From NCBI RefSeq assembly GCF_001719165.1, contig NZ_CP017057.1, forward strand, positions 2,108,001 through 2,172,000: a DNA stretch of 64,000 bases. Reading direction: 5' to 3'. Below are positions 51,061 through 60,314 of this stretch, piece after piece (position 1 is the first letter of the stretch; each line of letters starts with the position of its first letter). Both the position numbers and the translations under genes were made by a program. Source of the DNA: Erythrobacter litoralis (GTDB lineage: Bacteria; Pseudomonadota; Alphaproteobacteria; Sphingomonadales; Sphingomonadaceae). Under the pieces are notes generated by a model that was not told where the DNA came from, ran no database searches, and worked only from the letters and a program-made list of their open reading frames with translations.

Positions 51061-52659
51061 TCAGCCCCGGTCGGCAAGGATGAATTCGGCCGCCCGTTCG
51101 GCCACCATCATGACAGCGCCATTGGTGTTGCCGCTGACATGGGCCGGAAAGACGCTGGCATCGACCACCCTGAGCCCCATCGCGCCATGGACGCGCAGGC
51201 GCGGATCGACCACGCCTTCATCCGCACCGGGGGCCATGCGGCAGGTGGCGACCGGGTGGTAGGTCGGGTCGGTCGTGCGACGCAGGTAATCCTCCCATTC
51301 GTCGTCGCTCCTCACCTCGCTGCCGGGCGCGATCTCTCCCCGCACATGGGGGGCAATCGCCCCCTGGCGCATGATGTCCCGGGCAAAGCGGGATGCGGCG
51401 GTGAGATCGGCGACGTCGCGCGGGTCGGACAGCATGTCGAGCGCGATACGGGGCGGCTCGCGCCAGTCGCCGCTGCGAAGCGAGAGCCTGCCCGAACTGC
51501 GCGCATAGGACAGCCCGATGACGATGGTCACGGTCGGCTTTTTCGACGGGGTCACGCCCTGGCTGGTCAACTCGAAGCCGAAAGGTCCGAACATCAGCTG
51601 GATGTCGGGGCGGTTTACCCCTTCGCCCGAGCGGAAGAAGCCGACCGCGTGCGGATAGGGGCTCGTCGCCGGACCGCGCCGCCGCACCAGCCAGTTGAGG
51701 CCGTGAAAGGCGACCCTCGCGCTGTTGATCTCCTGGTTAAAGGTCCTCGTGTCGACCGCGAAGGAGAGCTGGCTGCTGGGATGCTCCATCAGGTTCGCGC
51801 CGACATGGCCCTGGTCGATCAGAGGGGCGATCCCGTGCTCGGCGAGGTGTTCTGCGGGACCGATGCCGGACAGCATGAGCAGCTTGGGCGATTGCAGCGC
51901 GCCCGCCGACAGCACCACTTCGCGCCCTGCCCGCGCCACCTCCTCGCGGCCCTTGCGGACATAGCGCACGCCGACCGCGCGCCGCCCCTCGAACACGATC
52001 CCGGTCGCCTGCGCGCGCGTCAGCACGGTCAGGTTCGCGCGGCTTTTCGCCGGGCGCAGATAGCCGTCCGCCGCGCTCCAGCGCCGCCCGCGTTTTTGGG
52101 TCAGCTGCGGCGGGCCGATGCCCTCCTGACTTTCGCCATTGTAATCGGGATTGTCGGGCAGGCCCGCAGCCCGCGCGGCGGCGGTGAAAGTCGCGGCGAG
52201 CGGGTGGACGGTGCGCAGCGAATCGATCACCTGCGGACCATCGCGCCCGCGCTCCTTCCCTGCGGTAAAGGCGCAGGCTTCGAGCTTGCGAAAACAATGT
52301 TCGATATCGGCAAAGGCCCAGCCCGCATTGCCCGCCGCCGCCCACTGGTCGAAATCGCCGCGTGCGCCGCGGACATAGAGCATCCCGTTGATCGAGGATG
52401 ACCCCCCAAGCACCCGGCCCGCCGGCCAGTAATCGCTGCGGCCCTTGCGCGTCGGATCGGGTTCGACCGAAAAGCCCCAGTCGTAGCGCGGATTCCCGAT
52501 CAGCTTCACGATCGCGGCGGGGACGCGCACCAGCAGCGAGGCATCGCTCCCGCCCGCTTCGAGCAGCAGGACGCGGTTCCTGCCGTCCTCGGTCAGCCGA
52601 TTGGCAAGGACGCACCCCGCCGAACCGCCGCCCACGATCACATAGTCGAAATCCGCCAC
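51061..52659 (-). CDS. GMC-family FAD oxidoreductase (choline dehydrogenase-like)
   Basis: A 532-residue GMC oxidoreductase. The FAD motif is FDYVIVGGGSAGCVLANRL, the GMC signature lies in GGSSSINGMLYVRG, and the active-site His and Asn are in YHPVATCRM and SGNTNGA. There is no signal peptide. The enzyme oxidises an alcohol (choline, alkanol, polyethylene-glycol-like or similar) to an aldehyde. I chose the GTG at 52659 (VADFDYV); a TTG at 52686 overlapping the preceding ALDH is an alternative. With the ALDH directly before it, alcohol to acid oxidation is likely. Confidence 0.87.
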   Translation of the reverse strand: MADFDYVIVGGGSAGCVLANRLTEDGRNRVLLLEAGGSDASLLVRVPAAIVKLIGNPRYDWGFSVEPDPTRKGRSDYWPAGRVLGGSSSINGMLYVRGARGDFDQWAAAGNAGWAFADIEHCFRKLEACAFTAGKERGRDGPQVIDSLRTVHPLAATFTAAARAAGLPDNPDYNGESQEGIGPPQLTQKRGRRWSAADGYLRPAKSRANLTVLTRAQATGIVFEGRRAVGVRYVRKGREEVARAGREVVLSAGALQSPKLLMLSGIGPAEHLAEHGIAPLIDQGHVGANLMEHPSSQLSFAVDTRTFNQEINSARVAFHGLNWLVRRRGPATSPYPHAVGFFRSGEGVNRPDIQLMFGPFGFELTSQGVTPSKKPTVTIVIGLSYARSSGRLSLRSGDWREPPRIALDMLSDPRDVADLTAASRFARDIMRQGAIAPHVRGEIAPGSEVRSDDEWEDYLRRTTDPTYHPVATCRMAPGADEGVVDPRLRVHGAMGLRVVDASVFPAHVSGNTNGAVMMVAERAAEFILADRG

Positions 52660-52678
52660 GAGGCTCAGACGCCCCTGC

Positions 52679-54187
52679 TCATACAACCGCGCAGACCGTC
52701 TGCAGGTTGAGATAGTTCTCGATCGCCACCTGCCCGCTGTCGCGGCCCCAGCCCGATTGCTTGATCCCGCCGATCGGGAGCGAGGGATCGTACATGGCGT
52801 GGGAATTGATCCACACCGTCCCCGCCTGAAGCCTGCGGGTGATCCGGGTCGCGGTCGAAAGGCTTTCGGTCCACACGCCCGCGGCGAGGCCGTAATCGCT
52901 GTCGTTCGCGGCGGCGACCACTTCGTCGAAATCGTCGAAGGGGGTCGCGACCACGACGGGTCCGAACACTTCCTCGCGCATGATCGCCATGTCGGGCGAT
53001 ACGTCGGTCAGGATCGTGGGCGTGACGAAACTGTCATTCGGCCCCGTCGTCTCTCCGCCCACCAGCACGCTTGCGCCCGCCCTGCGCCCCTCGGCGACGA
53101 ATTCGGCGACCTTGGCGGCGTGCCTCGACGAGACGAGCGGACCCATCTGCGTCGCAGGATCGAGCCCGTGGCCGAGCGCGATGCCCCGTGCCGCCTCGCT
53201 CACGCCCTCGACCACCCGGTCGAACACCGAGCGATGGGCATAAAGCCGCGAACCCGCGATGCAGACCTGCCCGCCGTTGAAATAGATCGCGTTCGCCGCC
53301 CCCGGGATCGCTGCGGCAAGGTCGGCATCGCCCATCACGATCACCGGCGATTTGCCGCCCAGTTCCAGCGTCACGCGTTTCAGGTTGCCCTTTGCCGCGT
53401 CGAGGATCGCGCGCCCCGTCGCGGTCGATCCGGTAAACGCGATCTTGTCGACGCCGCGATGCGCCGCGAGCGCCGCGCCCGCTTCGTGGCCGTATCCGGT
53501 GACGAGGTTGACGACCCCTTCGGGCAGCCCCGCTTCCATCATCAGTTCGACCAGCCGCACCGCGGTGAGCGAGGTGTCCTCGGCCGGTTTCAGCACCAAT
53601 GTGCACCCCGCCGCGAGCGCGGGGGCAAGCTTCATCGCGGTCAGCACCAGCGGCGAATTCCACGGCACGATCGCGCCGACCACGCCCACGGGCAGGTGCT
53701 GGGTATAGGCGAAGACCTCCTTGCCCTCGGGCTGGTAGTTGATTGAGGTCGGTATCGTCGCGCCCTCGATCTTGGTCGCCAAGCCGCTGAAATAGCGGAA
53801 CTGGTTCACCGCGCCCGGGATCTCCGCCCAACGCCCGACGTAAAGCGCCTTGCCCTGGTCCAATGTTTCCAGCTCGGCGAGTTCGTCGATATTGGCCTCG
53901 ATCGCGTCCGCGATCGCCCACAGCACCTTTGCGCGTTCCATCGGGACGAGGCCCGACCAGCGCCCGTCGTCGAACGCCGCGCGGGCTGCCGCCACCGCCG
54001 CATCGACATCCTGCGCCGTCCCGCGCGCGAGATGCCCGATCGGCTTTCCGGTCGCCGGATCGAGCGTTTCGAAACGCTCGCCGCCGCGGCTTTCGACCCA
54101 CTTGCCGCCGATGAAATGGCGATGGCTGGCGCGGTCGAGGAAAGCCTGCGCGGCGGGTCCGGGGGCGGCGGCGTTCGAGAAATCCAT
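52679..54187 (-). CDS. NAD-dependent aldehyde dehydrogenase (betaine-aldehyde type)
   Basis: A 502-residue ALDH. The base Glu lies in LELGGKSPVI and the catalytic Cys in NGGQVCIAGSRL, with FTGSTATGRAI and the end PIGGIKQSGWGRDSG. By eye it is close to the ALDH at 26664. It starts the unit that includes the GMC oxidoreductase, from the operator at 54265. The pairing suggests sequential oxidation of an alcohol. Confidence 0.9.
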   Translation of the reverse strand: MDFSNAAAPGPAAQAFLDRASHRHFIGGKWVESRGGERFETLDPATGKPIGHLARGTAQDVDAAVAAARAAFDDGRWSGLVPMERAKVLWAIADAIEANIDELAELETLDQGKALYVGRWAEIPGAVNQFRYFSGLATKIEGATIPTSINYQPEGKEVFAYTQHLPVGVVGAIVPWNSPLVLTAMKLAPALAAGCTLVLKPAEDTSLTAVRLVELMMEAGLPEGVVNLVTGYGHEAGAALAAHRGVDKIAFTGSTATGRAILDAAKGNLKRVTLELGGKSPVIVMGDADLAAAIPGAANAIYFNGGQVCIAGSRLYAHRSVFDRVVEGVSEAARGIALGHGLDPATQMGPLVSSRHAAKVAEFVAEGRRAGASVLVGGETTGPNDSFVTPTILTDVSPDMAIMREEVFGPVVVATPFDDFDEVVAAANDSDYGLAAGVWTESLSTATRITRRLQAGTVWINSHAMYDPSLPIGGIKQSGWGRDSGQVAIENYLNLQTVCAVV

Positions 54188-54264
54188 GCAGGTGTGCCTT
54201 TCGTCTGCTTGCGGAGCGCGACACTATGCCGGAGCCCCGCGCTATGACCAGCATGCGCGCGCCC

Positions 54265-54281
54265 TGTCCGCATGTCGGATA
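54265..54281. promoter_or_regulatory. Cluster operator, copy 9
   Basis: TGTCCGCATGTCGGATA, a perfect match to TRTCCG-N5-CGRAYA. It lies 78 bases from the ALDH start and 82 bases from the membrane-protein start at 54363. It is the rightmost copy seen and marks the likely right edge of the regulon. Confidence 0.75.
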
Positions 54282-54362
54282 ATGCGCGGGGATGGCGCGG
54301 GACAGGCGCGAGGTCGCGCGCTGCGCTTTGCAAGGCCGCCAACATTTGGTTAGGTCGAGGCC

Positions 54363-55097
54363 ATGGACCTGTTCCACACGCTCGTCTTGTTCCACATCGC
54401 CACCGGCACGGTGGGCCTTGCCGCGTTCTGGGTCCCGATCCTCACCAGGAAAGGCGCGCAGCCGCATCGCCGCTGGGGCCGGATAGCGTGCTACGGCTTC
54501 CTCGGCGCAGGCGCCCTTGCGATCCTCATGGCGCTGCTGTCGCTGTTCGGGCCAGAGGAACGCATCCCCTCCGTCACCGACCGCACCCTGTTCGCTGGCC
54601 TGTTCGGATGGATGATGCTCTATCTCGGCTTTCTCACTATCGGCTTCGTCGATTACGGCCTCGCGGTGGTGAAGCACGCGCGCGACCGGACGCGGCTGCG
54701 CGCCCTGCGCTACCAGGCGGTGATGGCGGCGGTGGTCGCCTCGGGCCTGTGGTGCGGCGTTTTCGGGTTTGCCATCGGCCAGCCGCTGATGGTGCTCGTC
54801 GCGGCGGTCGGGATCATCGCCATGATCCTGCAGGAAGTCTTCATCTGGCGCCGCGACGTTCCGCGCGGCGCCCATGTGGGCGAACATTTCCGCGCGCTCA
54901 TCGGGATGGGAATTTCGGCCTATACCGCGTTCCTGTCGGTCGGTCTGGTGCGCAGCTTTCCCGAACAGGTGTTCAACCCGATGATCTGGGCCGGGCCGAG
55001 CGTGATCGGGGTCTCGCTGATCGTGTTCTTCACCCTGAGCGCAGGCCGCAAACGCCGCACGAAGCGCGCGCCGGCAACGCCGCTCGCGGGGAATTAA
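54363..55097 (+). CDS. Integral membrane protein, possibly DUF2306-like
   Basis: A 244-residue protein with about seven hydrophobic segments. The first helix contains LVLFHIATGTVGLAAFWVP and is followed by QPHRRWGRIACYGFL, a pattern seen in DUF2306-like and cytochrome-like membrane proteins in which H-x-x-x-G residues lie in the first helix. The C-terminus is basic (KRRTKRAP). Function is unknown. It faces the last cluster operator, so it could be a regulon member or simply the first gene of ordinary chromosome. Confidence 0.65.
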   Translation: MDLFHTLVLFHIATGTVGLAAFWVPILTRKGAQPHRRWGRIACYGFLGAGALAILMALLSLFGPEERIPSVTDRTLFAGLFGWMMLYLGFLTIGFVDYGLAVVKHARDRTRLRALRYQAVMAAVVASGLWCGVFGFAIGQPLMVLVAAVGIIAMILQEVFIWRRDVPRGAHVGEHFRALIGMGISAYTAFLSVGLVRSFPEQVFNPMIWAGPSVIGVSLIVFFTLSAGRKRRTKRAPATPLAGN

Positions 55098-55175
55098 CGC
55101 AAGTCTAACCGCCGATGCGGGGTAATCGGGACAACCCACCAGAAAGTCTTAAGAAAATCCCGGCATTGGGGCAGA

Positions 55176-56801
55176 GTGAACGAACAGACTCGCCTCGATA
55201 ATCTCGGCAAGCTCGCGCTTGGCAGCGTCAGCGATGTCGCCATCTTCAGCAAGATCGCCCGGCTCGCCGCGACCATGCTCGACTGCCCCATCAATCTCGT
55301 CTCGATCGTCGAGGCGGAGCCTCGTCGAGGCGGAGCGGCAATGGTTCATCGAGAGAACCGGGTTCGACGTCGAGGAAACCCCGCGCAACTGGTCGTTCTG
55401 TTCGGTGTGCATCGCGCGCGGCGGGGCGATGCTGGTCGAGGATGCGCGCCAGCACGACCTGTTCAGCCAGAACCCGCTCGTCATCGGCGAGCCAAATATC
55501 CGTTCCTATCTCGGCATCCCCATCGCAAGCGAGAGCGGGGCGCTGCTCGGCACGTTATGCGTGATCGACCGCCAGCCGCGCGCCTTTTCCCGCGACCAGA
55601 TCCCGGCGCTGCGGGTGCTCGCCGAACTAGCCGAACAATGCATCACCACCCATGCCCGCACGCTCGATCTCAGCCGCGCGAACGCGTCGCTGCGCGAACT
55701 CAACCGGTTGTTCAAGCAGGCCGAAACCGCCGCCAATATCGGCTCGTGGCGGGTCGACCTCGTCCATGACACGCTGCGCTGGTCGGATCAGGTCTATGCC
55801 ATTCACGGCCTCGATCCCGCCCAGCCGGTCACTGTCGAGGACGCGATCGGTTTCTACACTCCCGAAGACCGCGGGATCGTCCAGCAGGCGCTGCTCGACG
55901 CGCTCGACCGGGGCGAGCCGTTCCAGTTCGAGGCGAACGTGCGCCGCGGCGACGGCGAGACGCGCCGCGGCGCACGTTCGGCGAGCGGATCGATGTCGAT
56001 GACAGGCCCGAAAGCATCGCCGGGACTTCCTTGACGTGACCGAGGAGCACCTGCGCAACGCCGCTCTCAAGCGCGCGGCCGAGCGCGACCGGCTGACCGG
56101 GCTGTTCAACCGGTGCGTCTTCGACCGCAGGCTGGCAGAGGCGGTGCGCCATTCCGCCGGCACGCCGGTGACGGTGATGCTGCTCGATCTGGACGGGTTT
56201 AAGGACATCAACGACACGCTCGGCCATCTCGTCGGCGACATCGTGCTCGCCGCGCTCGGCCAGCGCTTGCAGGCAGAGGCCGGGGACGACATCTTCGTCG
56301 CGCGCTGGGGCGGGGACTGCCGACATGGTCGCCACCGGATCGCGTGAGATGCGCGAGGCGTCGAACGACCTCGCCGCCAAGACCGAGGAACAATCCGCCT
56401 CGATCAAGAATGTCGCGCGCACCACCGCCGAACTGCTGCGCGAATTCAAGGAGAACTCCGAAGCCTGGGGCGAAACGCGTGCAACCGCGCTCGAGGCGAA
56501 AGCCGATGCCGACAGGGGCAGCGAAGCGATCAAGGGCGCGGCCGAGGCGATGGAGCGGATCGACGAGATCGCGGGCAAGTCGGACAAGTCGCTCACGGGG
56601 ATCGAACACATCAACGAGGCGATGGCACTGCTCGAACGCGCGATGCAGCAGAACGCGGCCATGGCCGAACAGACCAGCGCCGCCTCGGCCCAGCTGATGC
56701 AGAGCGCGGGCGATTTGAAAAGCCACATCGCAAGCTTTGATTACGGCGGTCCGGCGCGAGGTTCCGGCGAGATCGGCGCCGACCTGCGCGCCGCCGCCTG
56801 A
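55176..56801 (+). pseudogene. Decayed GAF-PAS-GGDEF sensor joined to a chemotaxis-receptor tail
   Basis: A GTG start at 55176 opens a GAF domain (LGKLALGSVSDVAIFSKIAR). At 55306-55336 a 16-bp tandem duplication of TCGTCGAGGCGGAGC shifts the frame; removing one copy restores SIVEAERQWFIERTG. The GAF domain then continues (NWSFCSVCIARGGAM, IRSYLGIPI), followed by a PAS-like domain (NIGSWRVDLVHDTLRWSDQV). Further frame changes occur near 55967 and 56027. The GGDEF domain (RDRLTGLFNR, LLDLDGFKDINDTLGHLVGD) stops at RWGGD near 56318. From there, in another frame, comes the end of a methyl-accepting chemotaxis protein (ASNDLAAKTEEQSASIKN, QQNAAMAEQTSAASAQLMQ). The product is not functional as one protein. 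Sequencing error could explain single frame changes but not the fusion. Confidence 0.8.
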
Positions 56802-57049
56802 TCACCTTGTCGCGGCGCGTTCCTCCATGCGGGGGCGCGGCGCGGCCTGCCACCCGGTCTAGGAACCGGAACCCGTCGCCCTTCGCATGGCCTTTCGTGA
56901 AACTCACGCAAGGCCGCGCGAAGGGTTCGGCGCGCCCCGCCGTTATCTCTCTGCCGCGTTGTGACATTTTGCGACGGAGCGAGACGTGACAGGGCGCCCA
57001 TGGCCCGGCAGTCTCGCTTTGCTTTCGCAATGCAGGAGGCAAGACAGGC

Positions 57050-58516
57050 ATGAGCAGGGACAGCATCGCTCTCAACCGTTTCGGCTACGGTCTGCGGTGG
57101 CGCGAAACGATGAGCGGCGCTCCGGTGCGCTCGGCCGAGGCCGCGCTGGTCGCCGAAATGGACCGCTTCGATCCCCGCCCGCCCGCGATCGCCGCACGCG
57201 AGGATACGTCGGCGCGCGCGGGCGAGATCCTCGAATTGATACGGCGCAACCGGAACATGCGCGGGCGCGCCGAACGGTCCGCACCGGCGACGATGGGGCC
57301 GCAGGGCAGGACCGCGGCGATGGCGGGGGATGCCATGGGCGGCCCGCTCGCCGAACTTCCGCCGGACATCCGCCGGGCCTATCTAGACGGGGGCCGCATC
57401 CTGCGCCGGGATATCGCGCTGAAGGTCAATCTCGCAGCGCGGAGCGACACACCCTTCATCGAGCGGCTCGTGCATTTCTGGTCCAACCATTTCAGCGTTT
57501 CGGCCGGCAAGCCGGGAACCCAGCATCAGGTCGGCAATCATGAATTCAGCGCGATCCGCCCCCGCGTGCTCGGGCGTTTCTCGGATCTCCTGAAAGCTGC
57601 CGTGCTCCATCCCGCTATGCTGCTCTACCTCGATCAATTCCAGTCGGCCGGGCCCAATTCACGGTTCCAGCGGCGTGTTGAGCGCACTGGGCCTGAACGC
57701 GGGCTCAACGAGAATCTCGCGCGCGAGGTTCTGGAATTGCACACGCTGGGGGTCGGTGGCGGCTACGGCCAGGCCGACGTGACCGAATTCGCCCGCGCGC
57801 TTACGGGCTGGACGATTTCCGGGCTCGGACGGATCGAACGCTTTGCCGAAAGGCGGGCGGGCGGCGCGTCCTTCGTGCGCTTCGCCCACGAGCCGGGTAC
57901 GCTCCGGATCATGGGGCAAAGCTATGCGCAGGCCGGGCCGGACCAGGCGCTTGCCGTGCTCGACGATCTTGCGGCTCACCCGGCGACTGCGCGTCACGTA
58001 GCGACAAAGCTCGCGCGGCATTTCGCGGGCGACGATCCGCCGGAAAGCCTCGTCGCCCGGCTCGAGCGGGATTTTCTCGGCACGGGGGGCGATCTTGCCA
58101 GCCTTGCGCGGACGCTGATCGCTTCGCCGGAGGTCTGGGTAACGGAACGGGTCAAATACCGCGCCCCCTTCGAATGGCTGATCTCGGTCCTGCGTCTTAC
58201 CGGGCTCGAGGGCCTCGACGACAAGCGGATCGCCGGCGCGCTGCGCGAATTGGGGCAGCTGCCGTGGCGCGCGCCTTCACCGGCGGGCTATGACGATCTT
58301 GCCGGCAGCTGGGCCGGGCCGGATGCGCTGGTGCGGAGGGTCGAATTGGCGGAGCGCGTCGCGCGCAGCGTGCCTGCAGGCGGCGTGTTGGCGCGCGCTC
58401 ATTCTGCCTTTCCCGGCGCTCTCAGCGCGAACACACGGGTCTGGCTGTCGCGCGCGGAAAGTGGGACGCAGGCGCTCGGCCTGCTGCTGGTTGCGCCGGA
58501 AATGATGCGGAGATGA
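57050..58516 (+). CDS. DUF1800 family protein
   Basis: A 488-residue protein of the DUF1800 family. Typical blocks are IALNRFGYGLR at the start, FIERLVHFWSNHFSVSAGK, LLYLDQFQSAGPN, NLAREVLELHTLGVGGGYGQ and VTEFARALTGWTI. The family is usually exported or paired with a DUF1501 protein, and its function is unproven. No clear signal peptide is seen here. The stop overlaps the start of the DUF1501 gene (ATGA), the usual arrangement. Confidence 0.88.
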   Translation: MSRDSIALNRFGYGLRWRETMSGAPVRSAEAALVAEMDRFDPRPPAIAAREDTSARAGEILELIRRNRNMRGRAERSAPATMGPQGRTAAMAGDAMGGPLAELPPDIRRAYLDGGRILRRDIALKVNLAARSDTPFIERLVHFWSNHFSVSAGKPGTQHQVGNHEFSAIRPRVLGRFSDLLKAAVLHPAMLLYLDQFQSAGPNSRFQRRVERTGPERGLNENLAREVLELHTLGVGGGYGQADVTEFARALTGWTISGLGRIERFAERRAGGASFVRFAHEPGTLRIMGQSYAQAGPDQALAVLDDLAAHPATARHVATKLARHFAGDDPPESLVARLERDFLGTGGDLASLARTLIASPEVWVTERVKYRAPFEWLISVLRLTGLEGLDDKRIAGALRELGQLPWRAPSPAGYDDLAGSWAGPDALVRRVELAERVARSVPAGGVLARAHSAFPGALSANTRVWLSRAESGTQALGLLLVAPEMMRR

Positions 58517-59703
58517 CAGGCATGGGAGACACGATCGCCAATCCGATCAATCGCCGTTCGATGCTCGCCGGATCGCTCGTGCTGGGCAGTGCGACCCTTG
58601 CGCTGCCGCGCATGGTCTTTGCCCGGACGGCGGGATCGCGCAACCTCCTCTTCATGCTGCTGCGCGGCGCGGCGGACGGGCTCGCCATGCTCGCTCCGGT
58701 CGGCGATCCCGGCTTTGCCGCACTGCGCGAGCGGACCCTGCCCGATTACACCGCCGCGCGCCGGGCGCAGGGCTTCTTCGCGATCCACCCGGCGCTCGAC
58801 CAGGTGGGCGCAGCCTATGAGAGGGGCGAAGCGGTGTTCGTCCATGCCGCCGCGACCGCCTATCGCGAGCGCTCGCATTTCGACGGTCAGAACCTGCTCG
58901 AGACGGGAGGGACGCAACCCTATGGTCTCAAGGACGGCTGGCTCAACCGGCTGGTCACGCTAGCGGGAGAGGCGCATGGCGCCCCTCCGCGCGCGCTCGC
59001 CATTGCGCCGACCATGCCGCTTGCCCTGCGCGGGAGCGCGCCCGCTTCGAGCTATGCGCCTTCGGCCCTTCCACAAGCGAGCGGCGACTTCATGGACCGG
59101 GTCGCCCGGCTCTATGCGGGCGACGGGCAATTGTGCGCGCTGTGGGCGCAGGCGATGGAAACGCGCGCGATGGCGGAGGGAAGCGACGCCGGGAACCTGC
59201 GCGACGCAAAGACCGCGGGCGAACTTGCCGCTTCGCTGATGCGCGAGGAAGAGGGCGCGCGGATCGCGATGATCGAACTTGGCGGGTGGGACAGCCATGC
59301 GAACCAGCCTGTCCAGTTCGCCCGCTCAGCGCGCCAGCTCGACGCGCTTCTCGGCGCATACCGGGCGGCGATGGGGAGCGCGTGGGATCGCACGCTGGTG
59401 CTGGTCGCGACCGAATTCGGGCGGACGGCTCGGTTCAACGGGACGAACGGAACCGATCATGGCACGGCTGGCGCGGCCATCGCGATGGGCGGCGCGGTGG
59501 CGGGCAGGCGGGTGATCGCAGACTGGCCGGGCCTTGGCGAGAGGGCGCTGCACGAAGGCCGCGACCTTGCCGCCACCACCGCTCTCGAGAGCATGCTGGC
59601 CGGCGCTGCGGCGGAGCATTTCGCGCTCGATCCGAAAACGGCCATGGCGCGCCTCTTCCCGGGCCGCATCGCCGCGCCGCTCGCGGGGATCGTGCGCGGC
59701 TGA
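58513..59703 (+). CDS. DUF1501 family protein (Tat-exported)
   Basis: A 396-residue protein with a twin-arginine-type signal (NRRSMLAGSLVLGSATLALP). The DUF1501 domain has sulfatase-like/alkaline-phosphatase-superfamily features: LFMLLRGAADGLAML, SHFDGQNLLETGG, IELGGWDSHANQ and TEFGRTARFNGTNGTDHGTA. The gene is coupled to DUF1800 by an ATGA overlap. The pair is widespread in bacteria and probably acts in the periplasm; the biochemical role is unknown. Confidence 0.88.
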   Translation: MTGMGDTIANPINRRSMLAGSLVLGSATLALPRMVFARTAGSRNLLFMLLRGAADGLAMLAPVGDPGFAALRERTLPDYTAARRAQGFFAIHPALDQVGAAYERGEAVFVHAAATAYRERSHFDGQNLLETGGTQPYGLKDGWLNRLVTLAGEAHGAPPRALAIAPTMPLALRGSAPASSYAPSALPQASGDFMDRVARLYAGDGQLCALWAQAMETRAMAEGSDAGNLRDAKTAGELAASLMREEEGARIAMIELGGWDSHANQPVQFARSARQLDALLGAYRAAMGSAWDRTLVLVATEFGRTARFNGTNGTDHGTAGAAIAMGGAVAGRRVIADWPGLGERALHEGRDLAATTALESMLAGAAAEHFALDPKTAMARLFPGRIAAPLAGIVRG

Positions 59704-59722
59704 GGCCGGTCGACGGCGAGCG

Positions 59723-60265
59723 TCAGTCGCTTCTTTCGTGCTTTTCCTGAGCCGGTCGGTCGACGCCTTCGAGCAGGTCCCGGTCGAGCTTTTCGCCCTG
59801 GACCACCGACACATCGCCAGTCGTCTCGAGGATGACTGCCCGCACATTGGAGATGTCCGAGACGTTGGAGGCACGCAGCTTCTCGAACAGGTCCGCCCGG
59901 GTCACGCGGGTGTCGTGCATCGCGTCCTCCTGGAATACCCCGTCGCGAACCAGCACGACCGGGCGGTTCTGGACGAGAGTCCGGAAACGGGGCCACTTCA
60001 TTCTGAGCTGGTTCATGGTCCACTGGACCGCGAACAGGCTTGCCATCGCGGCGAGCGCCTGCACGAAAGCCTTCCATTCGGTCGAGACGGCTGCACTTGC
60101 CACGAGGCTGCCGAGCGCGATCGTCATCACGAAATCGAAATTCGACATCTTCGAAAGCGAGCGCAGGCCGTTCATGCGGATCAGCATCGTCACCCACAGC
60201 AGCGCCGCCGCCGCGAGGACCATCCCCCGCAGGACCGTGTCGAATACCGGTTCGTCAACAAACAT
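59723..60265 (-). CDS. DUF421 (YetF-like) membrane protein
   Basis: A 180-residue protein with two or three N-terminal membrane helices (VLAAAALLWVTMLIRMNGLR) and a soluble C-terminal domain. The family hallmark LSKMSNFDFVMTIALGSLV is complete, and the soluble part has VLVRDGVFQEDAM. DUF421/YetF proteins are membrane proteins of unclear function, often linked to spore or envelope properties. It is a stand-alone gene convergent with DUF1501. Confidence 0.85.
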   Translation of the reverse strand: MFVDEPVFDTVLRGMVLAAAALLWVTMLIRMNGLRSLSKMSNFDFVMTIALGSLVASAAVSTEWKAFVQALAAMASLFAVQWTMNQLRMKWPRFRTLVQNRPVVLVRDGVFQEDAMHDTRVTRADLFEKLRASNVSDISNVRAVILETTGDVSVVQGEKLDRDLLEGVDRPAQEKHERSD

Positions 60266-60314
60266 CCGCCGTCTCCTCCTCCACGCAACGGTGGAAGGCG
60301 GCTCTGTTTCCGGT

